From Caprimulgus europaeus (lineage: Eukaryota; Chordata; Aves; Caprimulgiformes; Caprimulgidae), in the NCBI GenBank assembly GCA_907165065.1, contig OU015524.1:31310795-31374794 (forward strand): a stretch of 64,000 nt of DNA, read 5' to 3'. Below the pieces are notes generated by a model. That model saw only the letters and a list, made by a program, of their open reading frames with translations, was not told the origin of the DNA and searched no databases. How positions within the stretch are numbered: position 1 is the stretch's first letter; each line of letters begins with the position of its first letter. Positions 30,401 through 45,400 of the stretch are shown here, one piece after another. The position numbers and the translations under genes were made by a program.

Positions 30401-33400
30401 GCTTTTGCATAAAGCAGATCTGTGAGGTAGCAGGCATTAGAAGAAAGAAGTCAGTACCAGCTATATGTTACCACTTGTTCAAAATCTACACAGCAAAGTA
30501 AAACCAGTGTGGTAAGCCTTGAAACAGTTTTGTTCAGAGAAAGTTAAGCCACTTTTTATTTTTTCAAAAGTTCTGAATGCAGAACTGGAGAAAAGCATTA
30601 GATGAACAAAGCTTACAAAGCCACATTGCTGTCTCAGTGACGTCACCATCTCAAGACATTCAACACGACAGTTTTAATTGCTAATATTCTGTACACTTAT
30701 CTTGGCTCTAGCTGGAAGCAAGGACGCTGTAAAGATTAATTTGCAGAGGATGAGGGCTGATGACCAAGAAGCCAACAGCCAGTCTGGGGTAGGTATGCTC
30801 TACAATATTGCTCCAAGTCATGAACTCACTGATCAGTATAGCACAGTGTGTTTCTCCTGTCTGCACTCCTACCTTCCTTTCAAAAATGTCAGGAGCACGT
30901 GCAAGTATGGGTGCAGGAAAGAGTAGCGGTCCACCAGTTAAAATATCTAACACAGTCAACATAAAATCAATATTTTCTTTAGTTTAAAAGAAGAACAAAA
31001 CAGGCACCAATCCTAGAGGAAACTGCATAAAATTGCAACAGGAAAGGCACCTATTTAAGTAAGAGAAAATAATTACTAGACTTTCTAAACTGTAATACAG
31101 CAATGAAGAATTCAGAAAAGTTGATGTTTATGAGACTGGATACTTCCTATGCCACCATAACTCAAACCTTTTCTTCATATTTACTACAATCAAAATTAAT
31201 GTATGGCTTGTTACAACCTCATCAGTTTCTATATACAGAGCAGGCAGCTCTTGAGGTTATGGGATGAAGGAAACAGCACTTTATTACATTATTTGACTGA
31301 GCTTTGCTTCATAGATAAAAAGAGGCATGTTATGAATAACTCAGAACACAGCACAATGAAAAAGCTTGGCCCTGTGACTTAGGTAGCTCAATGGTTCTCA
31401 GAAGGAAAGAGCTGTATCTGTGTTTTTTGCCATGTTCTTACATGATGCTAAGTAGCTCATTTAACACACACTCTGCATTCCTGCTTTAACAGAGTTGACT
31501 AAACAAGAGTACATGTAGCTGAAAAATCAGCTCACTAGGATCTGCACTCCAACTACATATATGCTACAAAAGGCTGCTTAGAATAAAAGAAGGATCAAAA
31601 TACCTGTTTATTTTTATGTTACACCTCCATATTTGACTAGTGAAAAACCGTTACAGAACCTCACATCACGAGATGATTCCAAGACTCTGCTTAGCACAGT
31701 GACAGTGGCAATAAAGCATATTTACCTCTGTGAGCTCCACATTAATGGCTGAACCTCAGGAACGCTGTGACTGTAGGTGCAATGTGACAGTTCAAACAGG
31801 TACAAACTTCTTTCCCCCCAGTGTTTTCAGTTCTTAGCTTAACATGCTATGTGGTAAACTTTTACAATTCAGGGTTTGAGTCAGCTGCATGTCCCATGCA
31901 GTGATTCCTCCAGTGGGACAGGGCCAACAGCTGGGGACAGTACCCTCCAACCACTGAGGTGCGGTACACGGCCTCACTGAGGTCAGGCATGTCATGGTTG
32001 TGGCTGGGCAAACCCATCTATTATCTCTCACATGCTCACAGTTTTTCACTGCCTTCTGTCACACCCCTTCTTCCACTGAACATTAGTGGCATATCACTCC
32101 TTACCCATAGCAAGTGATCAACTACACAGATAATTTGTTTTAAAAAAAGTTTTCATGACCTACTTATATCATAGAACTATTCAGTCCAAAGGAGAGAATC
32201 CAGAGTAAAGAGTAAACATTGTGATATTTGATTTTCTGTTACTATTACTTATAATTGCTTCTACTTGCCCAGGGTAAACATGCCTCAAATTCAAACTCCC
32301 AAGTCCCTTTAGTAAAAGTCATTTTGAGACTCAATATATCAGCATTAAAGCCAATGTGTATTCCAAGATTATTTTTCCTATAGTATAGTCATTTTCCAAA
32401 AGGCTGTATACAGTACAGCTGAAGGGTTCCTAAGGCTTCAAAATAAATAAAACTATTATTTAAGTGTCTGTTAATCATAAAATCACAAAACACTACTGCT
32501 GAGACCATACTCAAAACATTTCACAACCCCATGGAATTTAAAAAAAATATGCTATTGTCCTTATTTTCTAACTAAACCAGAAGCATAATTTAATGAATCA
32601 TTAACACTATCTTTCCTACAGGTTTTTTTTCAAATGTAAACCCCAATTTATTCTGCTACAATCAAACCTAACACAGACTGGATGATAATAAAGAAAAAAA
32701 AAGTTCAGAACAAAATGGTGTTTCCATTTCAATGTAAACAGTTAGAAAAGAGCAATGCTTCTCTATCATCAGTGATTTTCAGTGTCTCAGTTAAATACAG
32801 CGTTGTACTATTGAAGATAAGATTTGACTTTAGAACAATTTTTTCATGCATTTAAGAAGGGAAAAAAGCATACTTTCAGTCAAATCTTATTCTAGTTAGT
32901 CTCAGTTCTGCCATAAATCTACAGACATTCATTTAGTTGCTAAAAAGAAAGAAAAAATAACCTTTTTTTGAACCATACTAGACATTCACCTATGTGACTC
33001 GTGGCCTCCGTAACTTTTCTGCTCCATCCTTTCCCTTTGCCAATAGCTTATTAATATCCTACTTAATTTACCATACTAGGACAGAAAAGGTAACACCTTT
33101 GACTCTAGAAAGCTTAGGTATCAAGGAATGAGTTTGCCCTATTCACAACTATGAGCATGAGCTATTTTCTTAAGTTATATATTCTTAACAAGAATACACC
33201 ATTACAAATCAGACTAAAGATTAAGAGAATCAATCCAAAACCCGAGTTTTGCTCTTGTTAAATACCACCAACTAGATAAATTAAAACTGCAGTTAATAGT
33301 TTGCTTGGCAGAGCTATGATGCATAAATAAAAAATGCTTCTTTGCACACAAATAAAAGGTATTTAAAAAAATCACAGTGACCAACGCAACACAAATCTGG

Positions 33401-36400
33401 TTTTACTTCACATAAATATTAACACTAGTCCCTGCAGTGAGCTTACAAAATAAAAACTATTAAATATTTTTAATCACCAGCTACCAGCTTGTACTGACCT
33501 AGCAGAAATATCCATTTTTTTAACAACTACTTTATTTAACACTTACATAATATTACCTGTGGCTTACTCTCTTCAAATAAACTTGTACTGGGGTAAAACC
33601 ATAAATTTTCAACCAATAAAACCATTTGCAAAACTACTGTGCTTAGAGTTTGAGAATGGTTACCATTTTAATTTTGAAAGCAAAACCACCAAAAAAAAAA
33701 AAAAAAAAAAAAAAATCAATCCTGCATTCTCTCACCTTCTCACCTAAATGAAACAAATACTTTTCTCCTTGCATCTCCAGCACTTGAGTATGCAGTTTCT
33801 CATACGTTTCAACTCTGTTTGTCCTTCTTCTCTTGACAGAAGGCAAACCGTGTGGCGTTCCACAGTGCTATGACCATGACCATTCCAGTGCAAGAACAAT
33901 GCAAGCAAAACCTTCACACTCACACCATATTTATCTCACTTCTGTAGATGTACTAGCCAATAATTACTTCAGTGGAATTACATTTCCAATTAAATACTAC
34001 TACAGTATTTAAAATTACTTCAATAAAGTTAAAGCCATGGAGTCAATAATAAATTTAAAAGAAAAAGGATGTATTATACATCTTTTGCTTTTCAGTATCC
34101 AAATAAATTACTTTCTCTTCCTTTTTGCTCCTCGGGCAAATAGCATTAAATTTTGAAATATTTTACTTCAGGATTTCAAAGGAAAAGTTAATATGCTCCC
34201 AATAGAAAAAAGATAGAAATATTAACACTTAAATCTATCATTTCGTTTAACACACACATACCGCTTTTCACATCTATCAAACTGTTTACGCAAGTCTAAC
34301 AAAGAGCTAAGAGTTCACTACAAGCAAAATAGGAGTAACTCTGAAACTGAGAAATTTCTTAAATCCTTACAGTTGCTTTCCACTGACTTACCCTATATAC
34401 AGTTTCTCCTCTCCTGACAACTTCTTTTTGGGGGTATTTTTCTTTCTTTTTTTAACCATTCCACAAATTATAATGATACTGAAAGATGTTGTACTGAGAG
34501 TGTCACAGCATTAATATCATCCCTGATTTCGTAAAGGTGGCAGAAATTAGGAAGTAACACATCAGTTAACTTTTTAAACTCTCCTTTTGAAAGGATATCT
34601 ATATTCTTCAGTTTTTTCTGACCCCAAGATTTTCTGAGTCAGCCTTAGGTATGTAGAACAAACGTGTGTCCACTGCAGCCTGGAATAAGACCAATCTGAA
34701 TGGAATTCATCATAGGAAGGAGATCAGCCCATTTGGTTTTTAAGAAACAAACAAAAAATATAAATGCAACTTGATCATTAAATGTGTTCACAGATAACAG
34801 TGAACAGTGTTGATGCAAATGACTAATCTACTGTACAAAAGCAGCTCTGGGAAAAGAAAGAAACTGTTCTTGTTGAATATTAAAAATAAAAAGATAGTAG
34901 AATTACATTATCCATCTGTTCAGAATGCTATTCTAGTAGCCACACAAATTGTAGACAAAAACCATTGATCAGTCCCCTCTACAAACAAATTCTTACCTAA
35001 AGCAGCCATTGTTAATTGTCTTTTCAGGTGCAAAAAAGAATCAGTTATTCACTATGATCTGCAAGCAAGACACTAAGTCAGCATAGACAGTAGTATGAAA
35101 GAATTTAAATGAACTAAACGCAGACCTGCTGACTTGTCACTGGATTCCACCCGAAAGGTTTTTGCTTTACAGGCTTTAAGTCAAGTATAGTGATATACGA
35201 CCTATACAGCCTCTTAATAGCTGGCTGGCAAGAAAGATACAATTCCTGAAATGACAATATAACTTTAGTAAATGCAAAACTACTACTGGAAGAAGATACA
35301 GGAGTAATTTTTTTTTTTTTTTTTCTGCAGTGTTGCTGCTGCCAGGCTATTCTTCTCTCAAGTAAAAAAGGATAATTAAACTTCAGAAGCTCATCTTAAA
35401 ATGATCTGTTGAAGCAGGACTTCTGCCCACAGGGAAGGACAGCTACCCTCAAATGGTGTCTGGGAATACTGTGGGATCTTTGCTCACTTGACCATAAGCA
35501 GTAATGCTATTAGAGTAAACCAAGTGTAGCTTTAACTTTTTAAAGTCTGTTTAGTGGAAGTCAGAAACATTTCTGAAGCTTAGAGACAACATTTGGAAGC
35601 AAGAAGCAAGTATGTTTTTTGAGCTTCATTTTTGACTTCACATGCAAATGAAGGTATCAGAAAAGGAAAAGCAGAGAAGTCAGTATTAAAGACATCTCTT
35701 AAGAGAAAGACAATTTGAAAAAACAATGTATTTGCATTAAAAAAAACCCCTTCTCTACCTCTGTAACACTCCAGAAGAAATCCTAGCTAGTCCACCACAT
35801 ACAAAGCTGCAAAGGACCCAGTGTCCGTGAACTTGGTACAGTTGTTTAACCAAGATGTTCAGTGCTATTTCAGACGCCTCAGGGGACATTTATGGCAGGT
35901 ATGACACAAGGTTTTTCAGAGAGATCAGCGCCCTTTGGGTCAGCAGCTGAAAAGGCTAAGCAAGATACGCTAGGGAACCTCAGAGTTCGACACCTGTAGT
36001 TAGGCAAGTGAATCAAATCCCACTTTTCCAACAAAATAAAAAAAGATATAAGAAGGATTTGCAGGATGGTTATTTGGCTCTTAAGCAAAAGGTTGTGGGT
36101 TTTTTTTCTTCTTTAACTTCAACTGACAAATGCTGCTGTGGGAGAAAAAAAAAAAAGTGTAGACTGTGTACAGAAAGAGAAATTATTTTCTGTTGTAAAG
36201 TGGGCAAAACTGCAAAAATTGAGTAAATGAGCTGGATCTCAAGCTGAACAAGAAGGCAGCAGGACAATTTTAGTTACTTCCACTGCTAAGCTGGGCAACT
36301 GTTTTCTCAAAAATTTTAGTACTAAAACTGAAGAGGACAAAGATGAGAACAACAGGTAATACAAGTTAGGATAGGATACTGGTAGAAATTAAAGACAGGC

Positions 36401-39400
36401 AACACTGAAGAAGTTATAACAGAGACACTGGGTAGGTGAGAAAAGGAAGGACAAATACATTCAAGCAAATGGACTGTAAACCATCACCAGTAGCTGCAGC
36501 TCAAAGAGGAGAAGAAAGGAGGAAAGAGCAAAGCAGAAAAGCACTACAGTAATACCAACACAGAGGCCTAAATCTTTTAAATCTCTGTAAGACCACACCT
36601 GTACATAGATACTTGCAAGGGCATTTCTCTTGATTCAGAAATATACTATTTAAGACTTACACCCGCAAAAACTGCTGTTGTTTACTTGCCCAAGGGAAGC
36701 CCAGAAGATAAGGAAAAATATAAAAAAAAACCCAAACCCATCTGAAGTGAGAGGAAAGTGATTATTTAAAAGGGGAAAATATTGTTGTGGACTTTATATT
36801 CTAAGAATAAATAAATATAATAAAAAGATTAGACTCCCTCTCAACATTTCCCATTAGGCACATTCATTAGATAATGAAGAAGACTCATTACTCCTACTGT
36901 GTAAAGCAAGACTGAGCAAAACTTCAGAAAACGTATTCTCCAGAAAAATCTTTGGTACTTTGCATGACCCAGCAAAAAGACATCTCCCATACAGGTAATG
37001 ATATCACCTAGGTATAATCTGAATTACAGCAACCAAGAAGTCCTTCCTATAAGAGCCTCAACAAAACCACAACTGGTGCAAAATAACCCAATGGTGCACA
37101 GAACACAGACACATGTATTGCAGCCACCTAGTTATGAGAATCTTAAAATAACTTGTAAAATCATTTTTACAATTGTTCATTGGCGCAATAAACAAGTTTT
37201 TAGCAAACAAATTTGTAAAACAGCTTTTAAAAGGGCAACAAGGATGTCAGGCTCTTCACTGTATTTAGCATTTTGTTTTAATTATTTTCTTAAAGCAGAA
37301 AGCCACAGGAAGACGAGATGAACTTGCTGCGAGAGTTCCATCACAGGAATAAAAGTATATTAAATTCTGTACAGTATATTATGGCAATATTCTTACACCA
37401 GTTAGGCAGCAAAATTGTTATTTCCCCCCTCTAAGGCCTATAACTAAAATGAGTAAGAAACTAAGACAGAGAAATAAAAAATAAAAAAAAAAAGAAAAAA
37501 TAAGCTTCAAATGAGACAAAAGAAACGTTCTTCGGGATCAAGGAAACCAAAGAGGTGGCAATAGAACCCAGAGCTGTAATCCACTCACACAAACACAGTG
37601 AGAATCAGACATAAGATGAAAATATTGGAGTTCAAGAGGCCACGGCGAACAGTAGCATCGCAAGGGCAACACATTGTTTAATCACCGTGAAATTCCAGAT
37701 GACAGCACTCAAGGACAGAGAGGGAGGGAGGCATCAGTGACTGAAAAAGATAATGGGAAGAGTACAGGCAAAAAAACCCAAGAGTCAGGCTCTCTTAGTA
37801 GCAAGAGGCAGTGAAAGCTTGAGTGAAAATGGAAAACCAAAACCAAGAGATTCCAGGGTCTGCTGCAACAAAACTGCAATGACCAAGCAATTGATTCTTA
37901 ATGGTGTATTTTAATTATTAACATTATTCAGGAAAAAGTCTTTTACAGCTTATAACACTGCTTATCTTCACAATTTCTACTATAGCATCTGCCTTAATGT
38001 TTCAGCAAGTAAGACCAGTATGTGTGCAAGAGTTACAAAACACTTTACCTCAAAATACACAAATACTTCTCCAGAAAGGATAATAAACTTTACTCAGCAG
38101 ATATGGTTGTCCAGTTAGCAATAAAGGACAGCTCTGCACACCAGCATGTTTAGAATAAGTCTTGTCCTTGGAACATAGATTCAGTCTCTTCAAGGATATT
38201 ACAGTTTTCTTGGACTTAAAACCCCTATTAGGAACTTTGAAAAATTCAAATATAAAGAAAAGCAATGAGTTTAACGTAGCAGCATTGAGTGCTGGATGAA
38301 CTAATTAAAACAATACAGCTGTCTCAGATTTTAATTGACAATCTAGCAAGAGTAGGCTCAAGCTTTCCAAGCATTCTGGCCATGAAAACACAAAACTTAT
38401 GGCTTCCCTTACAGAAGAAAATAAAGTCAAAGTATGTCTCTGAAAGTACCATTTAAAATTTTCTGAAGTGTTATGGAAGACAGTTAGAATGACAAACTAA
38501 TTTATCTCCAACATTGACAAAATGTTTTCTCCAGTATAAAACTGTGGATATCTCCAAGGTCTCCAACGTTCCCAGCTGGAGCCAAGTAACTGCTCAGTAC
38601 AACATTCCAGCACCTCAGAATACATGCAAGAGTAAGGTGAATGTGACATCTGAAAAAAAAAAAATAGCTAACTGGATCTCAAGAAAATATATTAAAATTG
38701 CCAACAAGCCATTCTTAACTCGTGGGATGTTTGATCTTACTGCAGCTAACAAAACAATTATTTTACACTGCAGGTAGTCAGCCACTGCATTGCCTGCAAG
38801 TACACTTTCCCCTTTTTCAAAAAACAGTGAACTTCCTGGTCTTTTGGAAAGCAGGACTGTGACTATGCAGTTGTACTTCTCTAAAGTAGCACACCAACAG
38901 TTTTCAACACTCTAGGATTCATACGAGAGTATTTGTGCAGTGGCAGCGGTTATGATTGATGATATGCAAAGATCTGATCTGTTGCAAAGAGGATGTTACA
39001 CAAACCACAAAGGAACTACACACTTCAGCCTGTATTGGGCACCACGTAATAAAGACCATACACTGGAGATCCTGAACATTTTCACCCCATCTTTTTATTC
39101 TGGCAGATTTCGCAACTTTCCTTTGCAAAACTATTCTGCCCTTGACAGATAACATATCTAGCATCAGCCTACCCCCAAATAGCTACAAATCTCTGGTTGC
39201 ACACCATGGCCGTCTTCCTCTGCCATCGCTACAGATTTAAATACAAAATTATTAAAGCTTTCTTGAATCTGCTCTCTTCACTGTTGATTCCACATGCTGT
39301 GAGACTGAATGATTCACAGCATTTTCAACATGTAATGCTGAAATGCGGAGGATTATTATTACTTGAATTCACTGCTATTATTAGGCACCTCTGGAAAAGA

Positions 39401-42400
39401 TACACAGGATTACTATTACTTGAATTCACTGCTATTATTAGGTACCTCTGGAAAAGATACACTTGTTTACACCACTTTCAGTTGGTCATGTTAAAATATA
39501 TAGCATGGTTAAAATGTGTGGTTTGGGTTTTGCGAACACCGAGAAGAGCAGCAGTATTATAGATATTTTGTTTAATTGCCTATGCGACATTCAAAATATA
39601 AGAACTGGGGAGAGGGGAAAGAAAAGCTGATTTCTCAATATTGAAATTTAATGCACAGTATATAATTGTATTTCTAGGCACTCTAGCTGGACTACAGTCA
39701 TTTAGTACATTAGTACTGTCTGTATGCCTGTGTCCTCACATACAGGTATTTTAACCTACTAGTTTTCCTTTACAAATCAGGAACAATTCTAGCTTCTACT
39801 TAAAAACAAGTAAAAACTTAAAGTTCCCAGAATGTAATAATAGAGGCCTATATGGTGATAAATGAGAGAGTTACTGCAGTCTCATAGAAAATATGATTGT
39901 CTAAAGAAATATCATGCAATGAGTCTTATTTGCACTGCATCTTGATCATAGCCATCAAACAAGTCTCAAGTAGAATCTACCACACGTTGCAGGACACATC
40001 AAGACTCAACAGGTTTAGTCTGCTATACAGTATCATATTTAAAAAAAAAAAAAGTTTAAGTAAAGACAAAAATTCTATTTGGCAGGGTAGTTGGCTTCAT
40101 GTAATATGGCCGCTACTGAAAATTCTGAATAAGTGCATGGCCATTTTTTTTTTTTTTTTCTGAGAATAATTGCTAGTTAGGAGTTAATATTCCATTTCTA
40201 TCTTCTGGAAAAGAACAATTAGTAAGCCTCTTGAGCCATGATATTCTTTTAGAACAGATAAAATAGTCATAGCAGACTGATACATGAGCTTAGCTCCTCT
40301 CTCAAACACACAAGCAAACTTCCAGAACAACTTCTGGGAAAGACAACTTTACTTTTAAATGCCAAATGGAAGCTTTACAGTACTTCTAATGATAAGAAGC
40401 TTAACTGTGTTGATTTCTGTTCATAAAGTATAGGGGTTTCCAGGGCACTACATAATGATAAGAAAAACTACTACAGAAGGAATACAAAAATGTTCTTAAT
40501 ATTTTTAAATGTCTTGGAGAGCTACAGCACGTGTATGATGCAGTGTAAATTGATATTATCAAAGTAATAAGTGTTTTAAATGTGCAACTTTTCTGTTCAC
40601 ACCAAATACTTGCTCCTCCAGACAGCACACTTTCACAGACTGACAGGACAGATGAGGTTGGACAGCACCTCTGGAGACTGCCTAGTCCAGTCCCTTGGCT
40701 CAGAGCAGGGTCAACAAGAGCAGATCGCTAAGGGTCATGTCCAATTGGGTTTTAAGCACCTCCAAGGATGGAGATACACAAGTTTCACAAGCTCTGAGTG
40801 CAATCAGTTCCATTGTTTGACCACCCCTGCAAAAAAAAGTTATTTTATTACACTTAAATGGAATTTTCTGTATTTCAGTTTGTGACCATTTCCCTTCAGT
40901 GACCACCACTGAGAAGAGCCTGGCTCCACCTTCTTCATTCCCCCCATTCAGGCACTTATACACACTGATAAAATTTTCCCTGGGCCTTCTCTTCTCAAGA
41001 AGCCCCATCTCTCTTGGCCTCTCCTTGTACAACAGATCCTCCAGTCCCCCAGTCATGTCTGTGGTCTTTTGCTGAACTCATTCCAGTATGCCCATGCCTT
41101 TCTGGTACTAGGAAGACCAGAACTGGACACAGTACTCCAGATGTGCTTTCACCAGTGCTGCCCTAAATCTAAAATTATCAAGCTTTAAATTTTACTTTAT
41201 CTGAAATTCATCTTCTCTCTCATCTTTCAGTTCTTAGAGATAAAAAACAACACAACTTTACTATTTTTCATAAGTAGATTATCAGCAACTCAAGTGTTTA
41301 GAAAACTACCTTTTACCTTCTAAAAACTTACAAAGCAAATCTTATTCTAATCCTTGGAACCAACACACAGACTAACTGAAGAGTGGGTAAATGAGACAGC
41401 TATCTATAGATCCTCCAAGGATAAGGATGATTTAACCACACCACTAATCTGGTCAGTTATAGCAGTCACTGTTTAGTGATAGATACCTAATAAAATAACA
41501 GACTGACTTCTTCTATTGGAGCTTAATTCTTCCTAAACCAGAAAAAAACAGAAACAACACAAAGCATATACAAACCATAAGTGAGTCTAAAAATGGTCAT
41601 GAGATTGTCTTAGACGTAACATTTTATTAGAAATAGTGGGTGGGTGGATTTGTGACTTTAGGCTTTTACAACTCATTTTCAAATTTTTAATATCAAGGAA
41701 GGCTGTAAACATCTTAAAAATGAGATATTGTCACAGTTGCATGTTCTTTGAGCTGAAGCTTTAAGAAAAAACAAACACAGGTATCTCGAAACTCATAAAA
41801 TTATTTAGACACAGTGGAAAACTTAACGTCACATAGAACAGTGTTACTGAAAGAAAGGCCAAGATGCATTAGCAATAGTTTTTAAACTTACATTTGAGTG
41901 TTTCTCCAGCATAAGGGATATGTAGCTTAAACCGATCACAGCTAGGTCCAGGGGTCAAGGATGTACAGCTGAAAATGAAGATAAGAATATGCTAAGCAGT
42001 TACAGACAATAGCAGACACTAGCATTATTCTACAGGGTACCAATGACTGACATAGCAAAAATATTGTGAATACTAGAAATACTCATCCTTACAATTCTGG
42101 GAAAGAAGAAAAGGCGGTAAAGACACAGGAGGCCCATTCTCTTTTGATCAGCATTCTTGCAACAGCATGAGAAACTTTAGGATCTATGCCAACTATCTTC
42201 TTTCCCATTTTAACACAAAATATACACACAAAATGCCCCTGTTTCAGAGTTTAATTAGAATAATATTAACTAGTCAGTCAAAGCCATCAAATTCTTTACT
42301 TTGCGTATAATTTTACAGGTGACAACTCTTTATCTATGCCACAATAACAAGGTTACATGCTCCTTATCTCTCCCATGAAGACACTATGGATGAATCTTAA

Positions 42401-45400
42401 TTTTAATGTATCAACAGACATTTTTACTTACTTCAACCTTTAAAAGTCTCACAGTAAGCCTCCAGGCAAGTGAATTTCAAAAGCAGAAATTTGAGACTAT
42501 GACAACTGAGCATGCAAGTTCATGATCTGTGAGCATTTACTATGTCCTGTTTATCTGGAACACCACACGAGCAGTTGGGTTTCACAGTGATGAGCGAGCA
42601 TTTTATGAATACAAAAGTCACTGAAAAACTGGTTAGTGTCTAGGCCAAAGATGACCAACTTTTTCACACCTTTTAAGTCATGTATCAAAATCTTTGCCTA
42701 ATAAAGAACCAAAAATCTCAGCTGCAAAAGGAGAAACAGTGACACAAATTGTTTCACTGGCAGGAATGGCCCCTGGAACTCTCACCACTGTGGGCTGGTG
42801 GGCATGTCAGGTCCTAGCAGCAAAAACACTGGAAGCCCTTAGCAGTTCATTGCTTTCCATATCTAGGGATCCTGATAACCCACAAGTCTTCTTGCCAGCT
42901 TAACAGCATTGACAATTGTCTATGGCCCCCGCACACGAGCTACACTTATTCCAGGCCACTTAAAGCTCAAAGCTAAAGACTGGCCAACTCTAGACAAAAC
43001 AAACAGTGAAAAGAAGGTAGACAAAGGTAAAATACCTTGCCTAAATTCATACATACGATCACTGGTACAGCTGTAATACAAACCACTGACAATACAATGA
43101 AACAAAAGACATGTTTACTGAGCCACATATATAGCTGAATGTAAAAAGATGGGTAGGCCAGGATGCACAAAAATTCTGATTCCACCTTATCAGAATTATA
43201 CAAGACAGTAACTCCTGCAGCTCCCTCTGTCTTACCACAAAAGATGCATCAGGGCAAACAGGGTAATGTTAACTCTCACTAACACACTTAAAATGCTTGA
43301 GTGCCATTTCTCTCAGATGCTGGTTCTATAATCTCTTTTCTCTTTACACCTGAAAGTTAAGGAAACCACATGCACTAGCTTCAGATTGTTTTTTTTTCAG
43401 TGAGCTATGTTTACTATTTAATCAAATTTGCGCCCCTACATAGCTTCATCAAAAACAACCAGCCACAGAACTACAGAACAATTAACTTAAATGAAATTTC
43501 CACAAAAATACCAGAAAACATAAGCAAACCACTTGTGTGCACCTAGAATCTAACACAGATAAAATTAATAGCCTACACTGATTCAACAAGAATATACTGC
43601 ATTTTTTCAGTATCATTACAAAAACTAGGTAAGCATCTTTGCAAATAAAAAGGAAGTAACACATCCTATCTTCACCTTAGAAAGGTTTTTGAAGTGTCTT
43701 GTGAGACCATCATGCAAAACAATCTATGGAAATATAATTTAGATATAACTACTATCAGATGTGGACAGACCTAAATGAAAAGCAAGTTTCAAAAAAGATT
43801 AGTTCACATCTTGCTTTATCCAGAAAGAACGCACTGACTGGGTTTTCTTCTGGTAAAATACTACTTAGCATTTCATTGAAAAGCTGACAATGGAGAAGAG
43901 ATGATGTTTATTAAACCTGCCAGTGATGCCAATGTGAAAGGGAATGCAGCATGCTGGACAAGAGGACCAGAGCTGAAAAGTGTTTTGATTTAATGGTCTA
44001 TACTACTTCTTTTTGAATTACATCTAGGTAGGGCTTAGTAAGAACAGAAAGTATCACCACCCTCACTGGGTTCTGTTTGAGAATATGAAAGACTGGAGCT
44101 CAAATGCATCAGAAACAAGAGAATATATATTTTTTCAAAGATATGGGGTTTTTAGTAGGTGAGAACAGCAAAACAGGAGTGCCATTGTTAGGATGTTTTA
44201 ATGGCTGTTGATGAATTTAACAGCTATAAGAGTATTATTACCTACTTTCAAGCAATTTCTAAGGCTTACATCACATACAAGGCCAATTCTAGCAAGCATA
44301 AAAAAAACCAACCCACAAAAAAAAGTCCTTTGCAAGATCCAAAATATCTCTGCAACATCAGTTAATATTTAATGGAATTTTCTTTCAAAGTATCACAGGT
44401 CACAGTCTGAGGCACATTCCTCAAATACCATCAAAATAACATTGTTGTGAGCTTTTCAATAGACAAAAAAAATTCTGATCCTGCAAATAGTCTACAACCT
44501 TTTCTTTTAGCACAATGGGCCATTTGGAAATACTTAGGGAAAGTATAAAATTTTTTAACATTAAAATAAAAGCCTGATTTAATGATAGATGTCCCTAAAA
44601 GCAATACTAAGTGTTTTTTCCTAGATTATTATACTCCACTAGAGATGTTTTAAATTTTACTGGTCTAGAAGTGATGGAAAGTGACAGTATTCACAGTTTT
44701 TTTGGGTTTTTTTGCCAAATTACTCTGGCTACACTGCTCAAGAGACCTTATTAACTGCAATAGGCTGAGTAACCAAGCAAAAATCTTACATCCATTTGAA
44801 AGGAGGCAGTTACTTTTTAGTATAAACAGTAAAAGAACAAAACTCCTAAGGCAAATCAAAACTTTGGTACATCTAACAGTCTATGTGTGACCTTATTTCA
44901 ACAGAAAGCCACAGATAAAGGCCTGGCTACTGACATCTTCTCCTGCTTGAATTTCCTTCACAAACAGAACCTCTCATAATTACAAACATGCCCAACCCAA
45001 AATCTTGGCCTCTATCCTCTCCAAAATGTAAGATTTTACATTCACTGATCCTTTTACTTAACACGGTCCACACGAAAATCACATCAAAAAGGAATGACCT
45101 GTAACAAAGTCTTTTAAAGATTATTTGTTGTCCTATCTTCACAGGGAATTGACAGATAGAACAGTAATATCGGTGAAAATTAATTTCAGAAGCTGACTCC
45201 ATCTCAGGATGAACAGATGTGCCATCTCCCTCTTCATTAATGGAAAAAAAATTACACTAGATAGCGTATCTTCATCTAAATAGTCAACATTTTACATAGA
45301 AAAGCCGTGGAAGCAAGAATGAATGCTCATACTCAGAGGAGTGACATGAATTAGTCTTCATACGATGATTAATGCTATACCACAAGATCTCCCACAGTGG

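Larger units (their letters stand above)
29535..41891 (-). other. BABAM2: BABAM2 intron between coding exons 2 and 3
   Basis: About 12.4 kb, donor GTAAGT and acceptor TTTTCAG. It holds the best preserved CR1 copy (40.63-41.16 kb), the 57-bp tandem duplication (39.35 kb) and several homopolymers (33.69, 35.31 and 40.14 kb). I see no other gene or exon. Confidence 0.9.

Noticed and set aside
35308..35330. T17 plus CTGCAG as a plus-strand splice acceptor
   Set aside because: The host gene is transcribed from the minus strand and the downstream sequence has no exon character.
39197..39562. 121-residue frame with an internal 19-residue repeat
   Set aside because: The repeat is the 57-bp tandem duplication, whose length happens to be a multiple of three. 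Nothing else suggests coding.
40700..41056. 118-residue minus-strand frame
   Set aside because: It lies entirely inside the CR1 fragment and does not correspond to an intact CR1 protein.
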